Below, piece by piece: positions 1 to 8,682 of a stretch of 37,718 nucleotides of DNA. Made by a program: the position numbers and the translations under genes. This DNA is from an uncultured Bacillota bacterium. GTDB taxonomy: Bacteria > Bacillota > Clostridia > Peptostreptococcales > Anaerovoracaceae. The notes below the pieces were generated by a model that saw only the letters and a list, made by a program, of their open reading frames with translations, had not been told where the DNA came from and made no database searches. Location: the NCBI GenBank assembly GCA_949295785.1, contig CASFMJ010000065.1:1-37718 (forward strand), read 5' to 3'. Every line of letters begins with the position of its first letter. Within the stretch, counting starts at the first letter, position 1.

Positions 1-10
1 CCATAATAAT

Positions 11-135
11 AGGCCTCCTATGATTTAGATTTTATCATAGAAGACCTATACTTAGTAGCTATTTACAGAAAAAGTTTCACACAGTCACCGGCCTCCCAAT
101 CGTTATATTTTAAGTCCAATCTTTTGGAGGCCGGT
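11..135. repeat. Two inverted repeats downstream of the thioesterase gene
   Basis: Two hairpin-forming inverted repeats fill the left edge. The first pairs 11-24 with 33-46: 12 of 14 positions match as DNA, and the two mismatches become G-U pairs in minus-strand RNA. The second pairs 87-96 with 126-135, a perfect GC-rich 10-bp stem (ACCGGCCTCC) with a 29-nt loop. Both lie 3' of the minus-strand thioesterase gene. Neither is followed at once by a clean U-run, so I do not call them canonical terminators. They could be mRNA 3'-end structures or part of a regulatory region for something left of the window. Confidence 0.4.
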
Positions 136-151
136 TCAAAGATTCCGTTTT

Positions 152-886
152 TTAAATATCTGTAAGAATTATCTCCGCCGCTATATTAAATTCGCCATCA
201 TCTTTTACGGTTTTAAACAGGTATTGTTTCTCTCCCGTTTGCTGCATCATCACAGAAATCACATCGCCTAAAGAAGCTTCCCTGTTATAATGTACTCTGA
301 ATGTTTTTACTCTATATTTACCTGTCTCCATTTCCGGTATTAAATCGCACAAAATATCAGCATAATATGTGTTATTCATATGTCCGTTATAGTCAAGATT
401 CGAATACGTTACCCTGTGTTTCCCTACTTTCTTAAGCTGAGCGTCTTTGGGTATTCTTAATTTCATCTTATAAAGTTCATTATATTCTCCCATTGTATAT
501 TTGGAAAAATCCACTTCATCAGCTTTAAGAACTTTTCTTGACGCCATGTCCACCAGTGCCCACTGACTTGCCACTTCAGCCATTTTTTTTCCTCTGCATT
601 CTATGGCATAACCTCTGGGCCATGTAGCTCTTATGCTTTCACATGGCCATGAATAAACTGTAAGAGGTTCATCAAAATATATGGTATCATATATCTCAAG
701 ATCAAGCCTGCTAAGCATCAATGCCTTACCCTCAGCCTGCAATTCATCATATGAAGGTTTCTGCAAAGCCATCTGCCTTCTTCCTGCTTCCTGTGTGAGC
801 TGCAATATGCCTGACAGCTTTGCAACTCTGCTGCGATCACAATTATATGTTCCGATTCGGTTTTCTTCTCTATATATTTTATCCAT
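152..886 (-). CDS. Acyl-ACP thioesterase (FatA/FatB-like, double hotdog)
   Basis: This 244-residue protein has the layout of the bacterial acyl-ACP thioesterase family, which hydrolyses acyl-acyl carrier protein to free fatty acid and ACP in the cytoplasm. The N-terminal hotdog half (about 1-125) contains the stretch LSRLDLEIYDTIYFDEPLTV. The C-terminal half carries the diagnostic DYNGHMNNTYYADIL segment near residues 165-180, matching the family's NxHxNN active-site region. The ATG start is preceded by AAAGGAG at a good distance. It lies 27 nt downstream of the radical SAM gene on the same strand, so the two are probably co-transcribed. Substrate chain length cannot be read from the sequence. 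Confidence 0.88.
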   Translation of the reverse strand: MDKIYREENRIGTYNCDRSRVAKLSGILQLTQEAGRRQMALQKPSYDELQAEGKALMLSRLDLEIYDTIYFDEPLTVYSWPCESIRATWPRGYAIECRGKKMAEVASQWALVDMASRKVLKADEVDFSKYTMGEYNELYKMKLRIPKDAQLKKVGKHRVTYSNLDYNGHMNNTYYADILCDLIPEMETGKYRVKTFRVHYNREASLGDVISVMMQQTGEKQYLFKTVKDDGEFNIAAEIILTDI

Positions 887-913
887 GTTTCTCCTTTTAT
901 GTATAAAATTTAA

Positions 914-1528
914 TCATCTTATGCGGAACTTCACATCCATACTCTCCGCAATATGTCTGCATTTTTCTATATCTTCTCCGGCAATGGAGCTTTCCACAAC
1001 CGACATTGTCACATCAGGTACGTACCTTTTAACATCCCGGGTAAAATCCAGTATGGCGCCAAAAGCCCTGTCTCCGAAAACAGGGTGACAGATATCCGAA
1101 TATTTTTCAGCATCAGGAGCATTCAGGCTGACAGATATCGCATCCAGCCTTCCCTCAAAATCCCCGGCTGTGCTGCGGCCGTTTATCAGATCTGAAAGAC
1201 CGTTAGTATTTAATCTGATTTTTATTTCTGACTTAATTTCTTTTTTTAAACAATCACATATGGCAAGCATACAGTCCAGTCTTTCGGTAGGTTCACCATA
1301 TCCGCAGAAGACTATCTCATCATAGTTTTCTATGGGGTATGTTCTCAGAAGTTCTTTGAGTTCTTCAACATCAGGCTCTCTTTTCAGCCATAAACTGTCC
1401 GCCTCTCCCAATGAATCTGTCATATATCTTATACAGAAATCACATCTGCACGGACATCTGTTTGTCATATTTATATAGAGTCCTCCTGCATAATCGTAAA
1501 GTACATCTCCTATATGTTCCAAATTCAC
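914..1528 (-). CDS. Radical SAM protein, TatD-associated type
   Basis: This 204-residue protein is a short radical SAM enzyme. The CxxxCxxC motif (Cys25, Cys29, Cys32 in NRCPCRCDFCIRYMTDSLG) binds the [4Fe-4S] cluster that cleaves S-adenosylmethionine. It is followed by FCGYGEPTERLD, the GGE-like SAM-binding segment, and by RLNTNGLSDLI. Length and motif spacing match the family often annotated as 'TatD family-associated radical SAM protein'; that assignment is from memory of the family. No tatD gene is next to it here. The start is GTG with a purine-rich AAAAGAGGCG just upstream. A thioesterase gene follows 27 nt downstream. Its reaction is unknown. Confidence 0.82.
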   Translation of the reverse strand: MNLEHIGDVLYDYAGGLYINMTNRCPCRCDFCIRYMTDSLGEADSLWLKREPDVEELKELLRTYPIENYDEIVFCGYGEPTERLDCMLAICDCLKKEIKSEIKIRLNTNGLSDLINGRSTAGDFEGRLDAISVSLNAPDAEKYSDICHPVFGDRAFGAILDFTRDVKRYVPDVTMSVVESSIAGEDIEKCRHIAESMDVKFRIR

Positions 1529-1594
1529 CGCCTCTTTTCATTTTAAATATAACAGATATTTTAGCACAAATGAAAAAAACAGGCAAGCTGCTGC

Positions 1595-1634
1595 AAAAGC
1601 CTCCGCAGCCTGTATAAAGGCTGCGGAAGCTTTT
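1595..1634 (-). terminator. Strong intrinsic terminator after rubrerythrin
   Basis: A near-perfect inverted repeat pairs 1595-1611 with 1618-1634 (core TCCGCAGCC / GGCTGCGGA, short TTATAC-like loop). A-runs and T-runs flank the stem. It lies just 3' of the minus-strand rubrerythrin stop and before the radical SAM gene, so it should isolate the two units. Confidence 0.85.
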
Positions 1635-1652
1635 CTTAAATCTATATTCAGA

Positions 1653-2186
1653 TCAGTAATTTTCCGGTTTTATCTGAAAATAAGACTGCATATGACCACA
1701 TACAGGACATACCTGAGGGGCTTTTTCACCACTATATTCATGACCGCAATTTCTGCACTGCCACAAAACGGGTTCGGGCTTTGAAAATGTCTCCTCATTG
1801 CGTATATTGTCAAGCAGCTTCCTGTAACGTTCTTCATGAGTTTTCTCTATAGCCGCAACCATTCTGAACTTGGCCGCTATTTGGGTAAATCCTTCTTCCT
1901 GTGCTTTTTCTGCAAATTCATCATACATGACAGTCCATTCATAATTTTCTCCTGCTGCCGCTGCCAGCAGATTTTCTGTCGTATCGCCTATGCCACCGAG
2001 AAGTTTGAACCATATTTCAGCATGTTCTTTTTCATTATCTGCCGTTTCTTTAAATATGGCGGCAATCTGCTCATAGCCCTCTCTCTTCGCTACAGAAGCA
2101 TAATAGGTGTATTTGTTTCTTGCCTGAGATTCTCCTGCAAATGCAGCCATAAGATTTGCCTCAGTTTTTGAGTTGTTTAGTTCCAT
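1653..2186 (-). CDS. Rubrerythrin
   Basis: This 177-residue protein is a classical rubrerythrin, a cytoplasmic non-haem diiron peroxidase that removes hydrogen peroxide in anaerobes using electrons passed through a rubredoxin domain. Residues 1-135 form the ferritin-like four-helix diiron domain, with the glutamate/histidine motifs [22 protein letters not shown] and IEKTHEERY. Residues 138-177 form the C-terminal rubredoxin-like domain with two Cys pairs, [12 protein letters not shown] and [12 protein letters not shown]. The order is as in Clostridium and Desulfovibrio rubrerythrins. The ATG start is preceded by AAGGAGTGAGCAG. A TTGACA -35 hexamer lies at 2237-2242, but I see no convincing -10. 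It appears monocistronic, followed by a strong terminator. Confidence 0.96.
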   Translation of the reverse strand: MELNNSKTEANLMAAFAGESQARNKYTYYASVAKREGYEQIAAIFKETADNEKEHAEIWFKLLGGIGDTTENLLAAAAGENYEWTVMYDEFAEKAQEEGFTQIAAKFRMVAAIEKTHEERYRKLLDNIRNEETFSKPEPVLWQCRNCGHEYSGEKAPQVCPVCGHMQSYFQIKPENY

Positions 2187-2301
2187 CTGCTCACTCCTTG
2201 CACTTTATTTGTTTTAAGATATTTTTTCCTCTATCCTGTCAAACTATTCATGAAGGAGATTAATGCCACATAACTTTTTAAAGCATATGGAGTTATTGTA
2301 A

Positions 2302-3084
2302 TCAGTCATTTATAACAGCATCTATGGCTCTTATGAATGCTGCTCTTATACCGGATTCTTCCAGAGAAGAGACACCCTTAATAGTTGTTCCTCCCGGAGA
2401 GCACACATTGTCTTTAAGAACACCCGGATGCATACCCGTACACGAAGCGAGTGCTGCGCTTCCTTCCATTGTAGCGCATACCATCTCATATGCTGTCGCT
2501 CTTGGTATACCGTTTTTGACGGCACCATCAGCAAGAGCTTCAATCACCATATCCATAAATGCAGGTCCACAGCCGGAAACAGCCATCCCGGAAGTCATAA
2601 GCCTGTTTGGCAGTTCTATGACTTTTCCAATGGCCGACAATACATCAACGAGTTTTTTACGCTCAGCTATATCCCAGTCATTTTCTTCCTCCATCAGTAT
2701 CACACCTCTTGATACTGCAACAGGCGTGTTGGGCATTATACACTGCACTTGCGCTGTATCCGGTAATAATCTCCTGTATGCCTGATAGTCCCATCCTGCT
2801 GCTACAGACACAATTCTTTTTCCGCTGAGTATTTCACCAAGATCAGCTATGACAGCTTCTACCTGATAAGGCTTGCATGCAATAAATACCGTGTCACAAT
2901 CCGCAACAGCCTCTATGGCGGTTGCCGCCGGATTCACGCCAAGTACCTGAGCGTTTTTTTTCAGTTTATCCTGATGTGGTGCGTATGCATATATATCCTG
3001 TCCTTTAATCATTTCTGAAGCTGTAAATCCTGCCACCATGGCCTGCGCCATATTTCCCAATCCTATGAATCCTATCTTTTTCAT
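2302..3084 (-). CDS. proC: Pyrroline-5-carboxylate reductase
   Basis: This 260-residue protein catalyses the last step of proline synthesis, NAD(P)H-dependent reduction of 1-pyrroline-5-carboxylate, in the cytoplasm. The N-terminal Rossmann fold starts with MKKIGFIGLGNMAQAM, with the GxGxxA dinucleotide-binding loop at residues 7-13. The C-terminal dimerisation domain has the family signature spread over about 205-245, including GCGPAFMD, HPGVLKDNV, SPGGTT and IKGVSSLEE. Length is normal. The ATG is preceded by AGGAGCAAAA. It lies 30 nt downstream of the exonuclease III gene, so it probably shares a transcript with it and the HxlR regulator. Confidence 0.97.
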   Translation of the reverse strand: MKKIGFIGLGNMAQAMVAGFTASEMIKGQDIYAYAPHQDKLKKNAQVLGVNPAATAIEAVADCDTVFIACKPYQVEAVIADLGEILSGKRIVSVAAGWDYQAYRRLLPDTAQVQCIMPNTPVAVSRGVILMEEENDWDIAERKKLVDVLSAIGKVIELPNRLMTSGMAVSGCGPAFMDMVIEALADGAVKNGIPRATAYEMVCATMEGSAALASCTGMHPGVLKDNVCSPGGTTIKGVSSLEESGIRAAFIRAIDAVIND

Positions 3085-3114
3085 TTTTGCTCCTATAAAA
3101 ACATATAAATTATT

Positions 3115-3870
3115 CTATAAATCAATATCCAGTTCTACAGGGCAATGATCTGAGCCCGTCACCTCTGTATGTATCACAGCGTCCCTAAGTTTATTTTCCA
3201 GAGCTGATGATGCCATAAAATAATCTATTCTCCATCCTGCGTTACGCTCTCTGGCCTTGAATCTGTATGACCACCAGGAGTATACACCCTGAACATCAGG
3301 ATAAAAATATCTGAAAGTATCTATAAATCCATTTTCTATTATTGTTGCGATTTTTTCTCTTTCTTCATCTGTAAATCCTGCATTCCTTCTGTTAGGGCCC
3401 GGATTCTTTATATCTATTTCCAATCTGGCAACGTTTAGGTCTCCTGCAAATATGACCGGTTTTCTTTCTTCCAGTTTTTTAAGATACACAAGAAAATCAT
3501 CCTCCCATTTCATACGGTAATCAAGACGTTTCAGACCTTCCTGAGAATTGGGAGTATAAACCGTGATAAAATAGAAGTCATCAAATTCTAAAGTGATCAT
3601 CCTCCCTTCGTGGTCATGCTCATCTTTACCCATACCATAAATCACATTCAAGGGTTCTTTTCTGGTAAAAACCGCTGTTCCGGAATATCCTTTCTTTTCG
3701 GCATAATTCCAGTACTGATTGTATCCCGGCAGCGAAAGTTCAACCTGACCTTCCTGAAGCTTAGTCTCCTGCACGCAGAATATATCAGCCCCCTGTTTTG
3801 TGAAAAAATCCATAAATCCTTTGTTCAAAGCTGCTCTAAGGCCGTTTACATTCCATGATATCAATTTCAC
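3115..3870 (-). CDS. xth: Exodeoxyribonuclease III (AP endonuclease)
   Basis: This 251-residue protein belongs to the exonuclease III/APE1 family, which cleaves DNA at abasic sites and has 3'-5' exonuclease activity in base-excision repair. Landmarks in order: [13 protein letters not shown] at the N terminus, [14 protein letters not shown] with the metal-binding glutamate, [19 protein letters not shown] with the catalytic Asp/Asn, and [11 protein letters not shown] with the C-terminal Asp-His pair. All catalytic residues appear intact. The start is GTG with AGAGGTGAT just upstream. The first 35 nt overlap the 3' end of the HxlR gene in another frame, suggesting translational coupling. Confidence 0.97.
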   Translation of the reverse strand: MKLISWNVNGLRAALNKGFMDFFTKQGADIFCVQETKLQEGQVELSLPGYNQYWNYAEKKGYSGTAVFTRKEPLNVIYGMGKDEHDHEGRMITLEFDDFYFITVYTPNSQEGLKRLDYRMKWEDDFLVYLKKLEERKPVIFAGDLNVARLEIDIKNPGPNRRNAGFTDEEREKIATIIENGFIDTFRYFYPDVQGVYSWWSYRFKARERNAGWRIDYFMASSALENKLRDAVIHTEVTGSDHCPVELDIDL

Positions 3871-4216
3871 TTACATCACCTCTTTCTTTCATTACAGCTT
3901 CTCCCCACTCACTCAGTTCTTCAAGTATGGGCATCAGGCTGTCACACATAGTGGTAGAAGAATATTCCACTCTTACCGGCACTTCAAGATATTCTTCCCT
4001 TTTGACCAGACCTTTTTCTTCCAGTTCCCGCAATGATGCCGCCAGAACAGTATTTGAAATTCCGTCCAGTTTTTTTCTCAGTTCGTTGTATCTGAGTTTT
4101 CCTTTATTATTAAGTGCACATATTATCTGCATCTTCCATTTCCCGCCTATTATTGACATAGCATAGTTCAGCGGGCATTTTTCCAGACAGGGGCAATCGT
4201 AATGTGTTTCTATCAC
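3836..4216 (-). CDS. HxlR-family transcriptional regulator
   Basis: This 126-residue winged-helix protein matches the HxlR family. Typical features are [19 protein letters not shown] near the N terminus, [19 protein letters not shown] for the recognition region, and [12 protein letters not shown] leading into the wing. The N terminus carries Cys8 and Cys10 plus Cys15 ([10 protein letters not shown]); such cysteines sense thiol or oxidative stress in some HxlR proteins, but that is inference here. The start is GTG with AAGGAGGAA eight nt upstream. It is divergent from a LysE-type exporter, the usual arrangement for a regulator of an efflux gene, and its 3' end overlaps the exonuclease III gene by 35 nt. 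Confidence 0.93.
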   Translation of the reverse strand: MIETHYDCPCLEKCPLNYAMSIIGGKWKMQIICALNNKGKLRYNELRKKLDGISNTVLAASLRELEEKGLVKREEYLEVPVRVEYSSTTMCDSLMPILEELSEWGEAVMKERGDVSEIDIMECKRP

Positions 4217-4255
4217 GGTCAGTTCCTCCTTACTTGGTAATGATTTTTTGCGTTA

Positions 4256-4284
4256 TTGAAAAATAATATAAACGGTACTATAAT
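4256..4284 (+). promoter_or_regulatory. Promoter of the LysE-type exporter gene
   Basis: A -35 TTGAAA at 4256-4261 and a perfect -10 TATAAT at 4279-4284 are separated by 17 nt, on the plus strand. The -10 lies inside the 12-bp palindrome at 4278-4289. The exporter start codon lies 52 nt beyond the -10, preceded by AAGGGAGGA. Confidence 0.8.
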
Positions 4285-4289
4285 TATAG
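4278..4289. promoter_or_regulatory. Palindrome CTATAATTATAG, candidate HxlR operator
   Basis: This perfect 12-bp palindrome contains the TATAAT -10 hexamers of two divergent promoters, one on each strand. A dimeric repressor bound here would block both transcripts. That the neighbouring HxlR protein is the ligand is inferred from position only. Confidence 0.5.
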
Positions 4290-4311
4290 CAGGTAATAAA
4301 AAAAGAGTAAA
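4283..4311 (-). promoter_or_regulatory. Promoter of the HxlR-xth-proC unit
   Basis: On the minus strand, TTTACT (4306-4311) and TATAAT (4283-4288) are 17 nt apart, and TGC just before the -10 adds an extended -10 element. The -10 shares the palindrome with the plus-strand promoter. Transcription would start about 55 nt before the HxlR GTG codon. Confidence 0.6.
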
Positions 4312-4335
4312 TACATTTTAAGGGAGGATAAACCG

Positions 4336-4953
4336 ATGGAGATCTATCTTCAGGGTCTGACCATGGGGCTTGCCTATGTGGCTCCTATTGGTCTGCAGAA
4401 TCTTTTTGTAATAAACACAGCTCTGACGCAACCGCGCAAAAGAGTATACGCAACAGCACTTATAGTCATATTTTTTGATGTTACTCTCGGCCTTGCATGT
4501 TTTTTCGGCATAGGTGCTCTGATGCAGGCATCCATATGGTTGGAAATGATCGTGCTTCTTGTGGGAAGTCTTATCGTAATATGGATAGGTATCGGTCTTA
4601 TACGTTCTAAGGATGATACTCTGGATACCGATAAAGATGTAAATATCCCCATAATCAAAGTTATAACAACAGCTTGTGTCGTAACCTGGTTTAATCCCCA
4701 GGCTCTTATAGACGGCAGCATGATGCTTGGAGCATTTAAAGCAACTCTCCCTGCAGGCACAGACTTTTTCTTTGTGGGAGGATTTGCTTCGGCATCTGTA
4801 CTGTGGTTTCTTTCAATCTCTACTGTAATTTCACTTTTCAGTGCCAAGTTTACCGATAAAACGCTGCGTATAATAAATATCGTATGCGGCGCTGTAATAA
4901 TATTCTACGGATGCAAACTGCTGCTGAATTTCATACAGCTGGCTATAGGCTGA
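4336..4953 (+). CDS. LysE/ArgO-family amino-acid exporter
   Basis: This 205-residue, highly hydrophobic protein has about six predicted membrane helices and matches the LysE/ArgO superfamily, which exports basic amino acids or analogues across the cytoplasmic membrane. Evidence: the first helix reads GLTMGLAYVAPIGLQNLFV with the family's PIGxQN motif, and TWFNPQALIDGSMMLG in the middle corresponds to the conserved NP-helix. A charged loop (RSKDDTLDTDKDVN) lies between helices 3 and 4. ATG is preceded by AGGGAGGA eight nt upstream. It is divergently paired with the HxlR regulator and is followed by a bidirectional terminator. The substrate (lysine, arginine or other) cannot be decided from sequence. 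Confidence 0.9.
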   Translation: MEIYLQGLTMGLAYVAPIGLQNLFVINTALTQPRKRVYATALIVIFFDVTLGLACFFGIGALMQASIWLEMIVLLVGSLIVIWIGIGLIRSKDDTLDTDKDVNIPIIKVITTACVVTWFNPQALIDGSMMLGAFKATLPAGTDFFFVGGFASASVLWFLSISTVISLFSAKFTDKTLRIINIVCGAVIIFYGCKLLLNFIQLAIG

Positions 4954-5004
4954 TAATTTAAGTCTGCTAAACCCGCAGATAATAATATAATTTTTTACAC
5001 CAGT

Positions 5005-5047
5005 AAAAAAACCATACCCGCAGCTTTGCTACGGTTATGGTTTTTTT
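5005..5047. terminator. Bidirectional terminator between exporter and cob operon
   Basis: A long A-tract/stem/T-tract hairpin pairs 5005-5024 with 5028-5047 around a 3-nt loop, with two mismatches. T-runs follow on both strands, so it can end the plus-strand exporter transcript and the minus-strand cobalamin operon. Confidence 0.87.
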
Positions 5048-5157
5048 ATAAATTATTATAATAGCTGTCCTATCTCATAAACTGCTGTTCAAACACAGTC
5101 AGGTCTATGAATTTTTAAACTGCCTTCCGGGATTTCTTACAGGCTGCTGCTTTAATA

Positions 5158-5799
5158 TCATCTTCCACGGCTTTTGTCTATCTCATAAAGCAAGGCATTT
5201 ATTATACAGGCCGCCACATTACTTCCGCCTTTTCTGCCTCTTGCCACTATACATGGACATCCCGACTGTATTATCAGTTCCTTTGCAGGCACCACATTTA
5301 CAAAGCCCACGGGAACCCCGACTATCAGCCGGGGAGCAATCTTACCTTCGTCTATAAGCTCTCTGAGCCTTATGAGGGCCGTAGGAGCATTACCTACCAC
5401 ATATATCATATCTTTGCACATGCCGGCAGCTTTATCCACTGATTCGGAAGAGCGGGTGGTGCCTTTTTCTGCTGCCGATTCTGCCACATCTTTATCTCCG
5501 ATAAAGCATTCCACCGTGCATCCCAGCTTTTCGGCAGTCCTTTTGTTTATACCGGCCATGGCCATCTTGGTATCGGTAAATATGCGAGCCCCCGACTTTA
5601 AAGCTTCTTTGGCTTTTTCTATGACATCAGGGGAAAAATAAAGATTTTCGGCATATTCAAAATCTGCTGTTGTATGAATAACTCTCTTTACTATGGGAGC
5701 CAGTTCAGGCAAAGGCTGGTTTTCACCAAGCTCCTCGGTTATTATCTCAAAACTTTTCTTTTCGATATCAGCAGGGGAAATCTTCAATATCTCTTTCAT
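5158..5799 (-). CDS. cbiC: Cobalt-precorrin-8 methylmutase
   Basis: This 213-residue CbiC/CobH enzyme shifts the methyl group from C11 to C12 of the macrocycle, giving cobyrinic acid. The motif [15 protein letters not shown] near residue 40 contains the family's catalytic histidine. It is followed by [15 protein letters not shown] and, near the C terminus, VGVPVGFVN and [12 protein letters not shown], all hallmarks of the family. It is the last gene of the operon. Its ATG overlaps the cbiP stop by 4 nt (ATGA), and its ribosome binding site GGAGGTGGGAG lies within the end of cbiP, so translation is probably coupled. A bidirectional terminator follows about 110 nt downstream. Confidence 0.96.
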   Translation of the reverse strand: MKEILKISPADIEKKSFEIITEELGENQPLPELAPIVKRVIHTTADFEYAENLYFSPDVIEKAKEALKSGARIFTDTKMAMAGINKRTAEKLGCTVECFIGDKDVAESAAEKGTTRSSESVDKAAGMCKDMIYVVGNAPTALIRLRELIDEGKIAPRLIVGVPVGFVNVVPAKELIIQSGCPCIVARGRKGGSNVAACIINALLYEIDKSRGR

Positions 5800-7310
5800 A
5801 CTCCCACCTCCAGTATTTCATATATTTTCTTCATGTCCAGATTTTCTCTAAGCATACCGGCCAGCTTGTCATACTGCATTTCCTTATATTCCTCTGTGGA
5901 AAGACCGCTAACGGCCTCCATATCCAGGCCCTTTGCTTTGGCAAGACTTCTGACGATGGCAGCGGCAATTTCCGGTGTATCGAATATGCCGTGAACATAT
6001 GTGCCGAAAACGTTGTCCGTATGATACCCGTCTTCTGCCGCTTCTTCTCCGAAAGCGCTTATACTGCACAATCTGTCTGCAGATTTTCCGCCGTGAGCAG
6101 AGGTTTCTCCCATATGTATCTCGTATCCTTCTATCTTATTTCCTGCCAGTTCATCAAATATCCCGCCTGAAAAAGATTCGCTGATATGGCCTGTTACTCT
6201 TGTCCGGTGTTTTTCTTCTCTGAAAACAGTAGTTACCGGAAGAAGTCCCATACCTCTTATACTGCCGCCTTCTTCCACACCTTCCGGGTCCTCCAGCATT
6301 TCTCCCAGCATCTGATAGCCACCGCATATACCGAAAACAGGTTTCCCTTTTGCTGCATGTTTCAGGACAGCTGCTTCAAGGCCGCTCTCCCTCATCCATT
6401 TCAGGTCTCCCATGGTATTTTTTGTTCCCGGGATTATTATCAGATCAGGCTCTCTGAGTTTCTCTTTTCTTGATACATACCTTACAGACACACCTTCGAA
6501 TCTCTCAAACACATTAAAATCAGTAAAATTGGACAGTCTTGGAAGCCTTAATACTGCAATATCTATGGCCTTTGCAGTATCATTTGTAAGACGCTGGCTC
6601 AGACTGTCCTCATCATCTATATCAAGATCTCCGTAAGGAGCAACGCCCACCACCGGAATTTTCATAAGATCCTCTATTTTTTTTATTCCCGGATCCAGTA
6701 TGGTCTTGTCACCTCTGAATTTGTTTATTATCATTCCCTTTACCATTGAACGCTCGTCACTGTCCAGCAGGCTTACTGTACCGTAAAGCTGGGCAAAAAC
6801 GCCGCCTCTGTCAACATCTCCCACTAAAAGCACCGGAGCTTTGGCCATTTTTGCCATACCCATATTTACGATGTCATCATCTTTAAGGTTGATTTCCGCA
6901 GGACTGCCGGCACCTTCTATGACGATTATGTCATGCTCTTGTGCAAGCTTATTATAAGCGTCCATTATCATAGGCTTTAGGTTTTTCTTATAGGTAAAAT
7001 ATTCTCTGGCACTCATATTTCCATGTACTTCTCCCATTACAATTATCTGTGAGCCTGTGTCATCGGTAGGTTTTAGCAGTATGGGGTTCATAAGCATTGA
7101 AGGCTTTATGCCTGCAGCCTCAGCCTGCATCACCTGAGCTCTGCCCATCTCAAGGCCCTCATCGGTTATAAACGAATTCAGCGCCATATTCTGTGATTTG
7201 AATGGAGCCACTTTGTATCCATCCTGGGCGAATATCCTGCATAAGCCCCCCGCTATAAGGCTCTTTCCTGCATTGGACATAGTACCTTGTATCATTATCG
7301 CTTTTGCCAT
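5796..7310 (-). CDS. cbiP: Cobyric acid synthase
   Basis: This 504-residue enzyme amidates four side chains (b, d, e, g) of adenosylcobyrinic a,c-diamide, using glutamine and ATP. The N-terminal dethiobiotin-synthetase-like domain begins [20 protein letters not shown] with the P-loop at residues 9-17. The C-terminal glutaminase domain has [13 protein letters not shown] with the nucleophilic Cys, and [10 protein letters not shown] with the catalytic His. I choose the ATG at 7310 over an in-frame codon 33 nt upstream. It has GGGAGGAAAG at the right distance, and the family starts here. It begins 1 nt after the cbiA stop and overlaps cbiC by 4 nt. Confidence 0.96.
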   Translation of the reverse strand: MAKAIMIQGTMSNAGKSLIAGGLCRIFAQDGYKVAPFKSQNMALNSFITDEGLEMGRAQVMQAEAAGIKPSMLMNPILLKPTDDTGSQIIVMGEVHGNMSAREYFTYKKNLKPMIMDAYNKLAQEHDIIVIEGAGSPAEINLKDDDIVNMGMAKMAKAPVLLVGDVDRGGVFAQLYGTVSLLDSDERSMVKGMIINKFRGDKTILDPGIKKIEDLMKIPVVGVAPYGDLDIDDEDSLSQRLTNDTAKAIDIAVLRLPRLSNFTDFNVFERFEGVSVRYVSRKEKLREPDLIIIPGTKNTMGDLKWMRESGLEAAVLKHAAKGKPVFGICGGYQMLGEMLEDPEGVEEGGSIRGMGLLPVTTVFREEKHRTRVTGHISESFSGGIFDELAGNKIEGYEIHMGETSAHGGKSADRLCSISAFGEEAAEDGYHTDNVFGTYVHGIFDTPEIAAAIVRSLAKAKGLDMEAVSGLSTEEYKEMQYDKLAGMLRENLDMKKIYEILEVGV

Positions 7311-7311
7311 A

Positions 7312-8682
7312 TTATCTTTCCTCCCGATGCTCTCTGTACTCAAGAGCGGCTTTCAGAAACCGGCCCGGTACATCTGTATTGGAATAGTAATATAGGTGTG
7401 GAAATCCTGCCATGACATTCCTCTTGACATTCATGCACTGCCATGTGACTCCTGTAACCGGTTTAGCTGCGGTAAGAGCATCACCGCAGTTTTCACTGTC
7501 GAAGTAGTGGAATTCGTGTCCCCGTATCCCCTCTCCTTTTTTAATAAAGGGTGTGTCAGTACAGGCGTATGCCGTGATGTAACCGAATCTTGACAGGCTC
7601 TTTGTTCTGTATGATTTTCCTTCTATAAATCCGACTCCGGAATGCATCCTTCCTTCCATATCTTCCATGGCAGTGTTAAGATACATGAATCCGCCGCATT
7701 CGGCAAGACACGGCATTCCGTTTTCCAGGGCCTGTCGTATTGAAGATCTCATGGAAATATTCTCTTCAAGCTGTCTGCAATGCAGTTCAGGATAGCCCCC
7801 TCCCAGTATCAGCGCGTCTGAGCCATCTGGCAGTTTTTCATCTGTCAGCGGGGAAAACTCAACAATCTCTGCACCCATCTTTTTAAGAAGTTCTATGTTA
7901 TCTTTGTAGTAAAAACAGAAGGCCCGGTCTCTGGCCACCGCTACCTTTGGATGCCCTTTTAGCTTATTAAACCGGGGTGCGCTTACAGGCGGCATATTAC
8001 GGCGTTCTGCAATTTTAAGAATCATTTCTATGTCTACAGTCTCTTTTAGCAGTGCCGCCAGTTTATCCAGTTTCTGTTCCAGGGAATCAACTTCCTCAGG
8101 TATAACAAGACCCAGATGTCTGCTTTCTATATCAAGCCCTTTTGTTCTTGGAAGATATCCAATGGGCTCAACACCGGTTTCTTCTTTCACCTTTTCTTTT
8201 ATGGAACTATACACCTTTTCAGACATATTGTTGAAGATCACTCCTGCGATTCTGCTGTCATTTTTAAATGATACCATTCCTTTAAGTACTGCAAGAGAAG
8301 TAAGGCTTTGCCCCTTCGCGTTTACCACCATTATTACAGGAAGATCCAGTGCTGATGCAACATGATAAGATGAAGCCCGATCTGATGCTGCGCTCATTCC
8401 ATCATAATATCCCATTACACCTTCTACTACAGATATGTCATATGGTGCAGAATTTTCTGAAAACAGCCAAGCTGCCAGTTTTTCATCAGCAAAAAACAGA
8501 TCCATATTAGAAGATTCCACACCCAGTACCGTTCTGTGAAACATCGGATCTATATAATCCGGTCCGCATTTAAAGGAAGCCGGATTTAGCTTTCTGTTTT
8601 TCAGAAGTCTGAGAAGCCCGCATGTTATAAGGGTCTTACCGCTTCCGCTGGCGGCAGCTGCAATCATAAATGCCTTGCTCAT
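7312..8682 (-). CDS. cbiA: Cobyrinic acid a,c-diamide synthase
   Basis: This 456-residue enzyme amidates the a and c carboxylates of cobyrinic acid with glutamine and ATP, the first amidations of the anaerobic route. The N-terminal ATPase domain starts [19 protein letters not shown], with the P-loop at about 11-17. [13 protein letters not shown] and [11 protein letters not shown] follow, as in CbiA. The C-terminal class I glutaminase-like domain has [13 protein letters not shown] and [13 protein letters not shown] with the nucleophilic Cys, and GHEFHYFD with the His. The ATG overlaps the preceding fusion gene by 4 nt (ATGA), with GGAGGTG within that gene's last codons. The CbiA/CbiP distinction is clear from the P-loop context and the PELH motif. 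Confidence 0.96.
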   Translation of the reverse strand: MSKAFMIAAAASGSGKTLITCGLLRLLKNRKLNPASFKCGPDYIDPMFHRTVLGVESSNMDLFFADEKLAAWLFSENSAPYDISVVEGVMGYYDGMSAASDRASSYHVASALDLPVIMVVNAKGQSLTSLAVLKGMVSFKNDSRIAGVIFNNMSEKVYSSIKEKVKEETGVEPIGYLPRTKGLDIESRHLGLVIPEEVDSLEQKLDKLAALLKETVDIEMILKIAERRNMPPVSAPRFNKLKGHPKVAVARDRAFCFYYKDNIELLKKMGAEIVEFSPLTDEKLPDGSDALILGGGYPELHCRQLEENISMRSSIRQALENGMPCLAECGGFMYLNTAMEDMEGRMHSGVGFIEGKSYRTKSLSRFGYITAYACTDTPFIKKGEGIRGHEFHYFDSENCGDALTAAKPVTGVTWQCMNVKRNVMAGFPHLYYYSNTDVPGRFLKAALEYREHREER

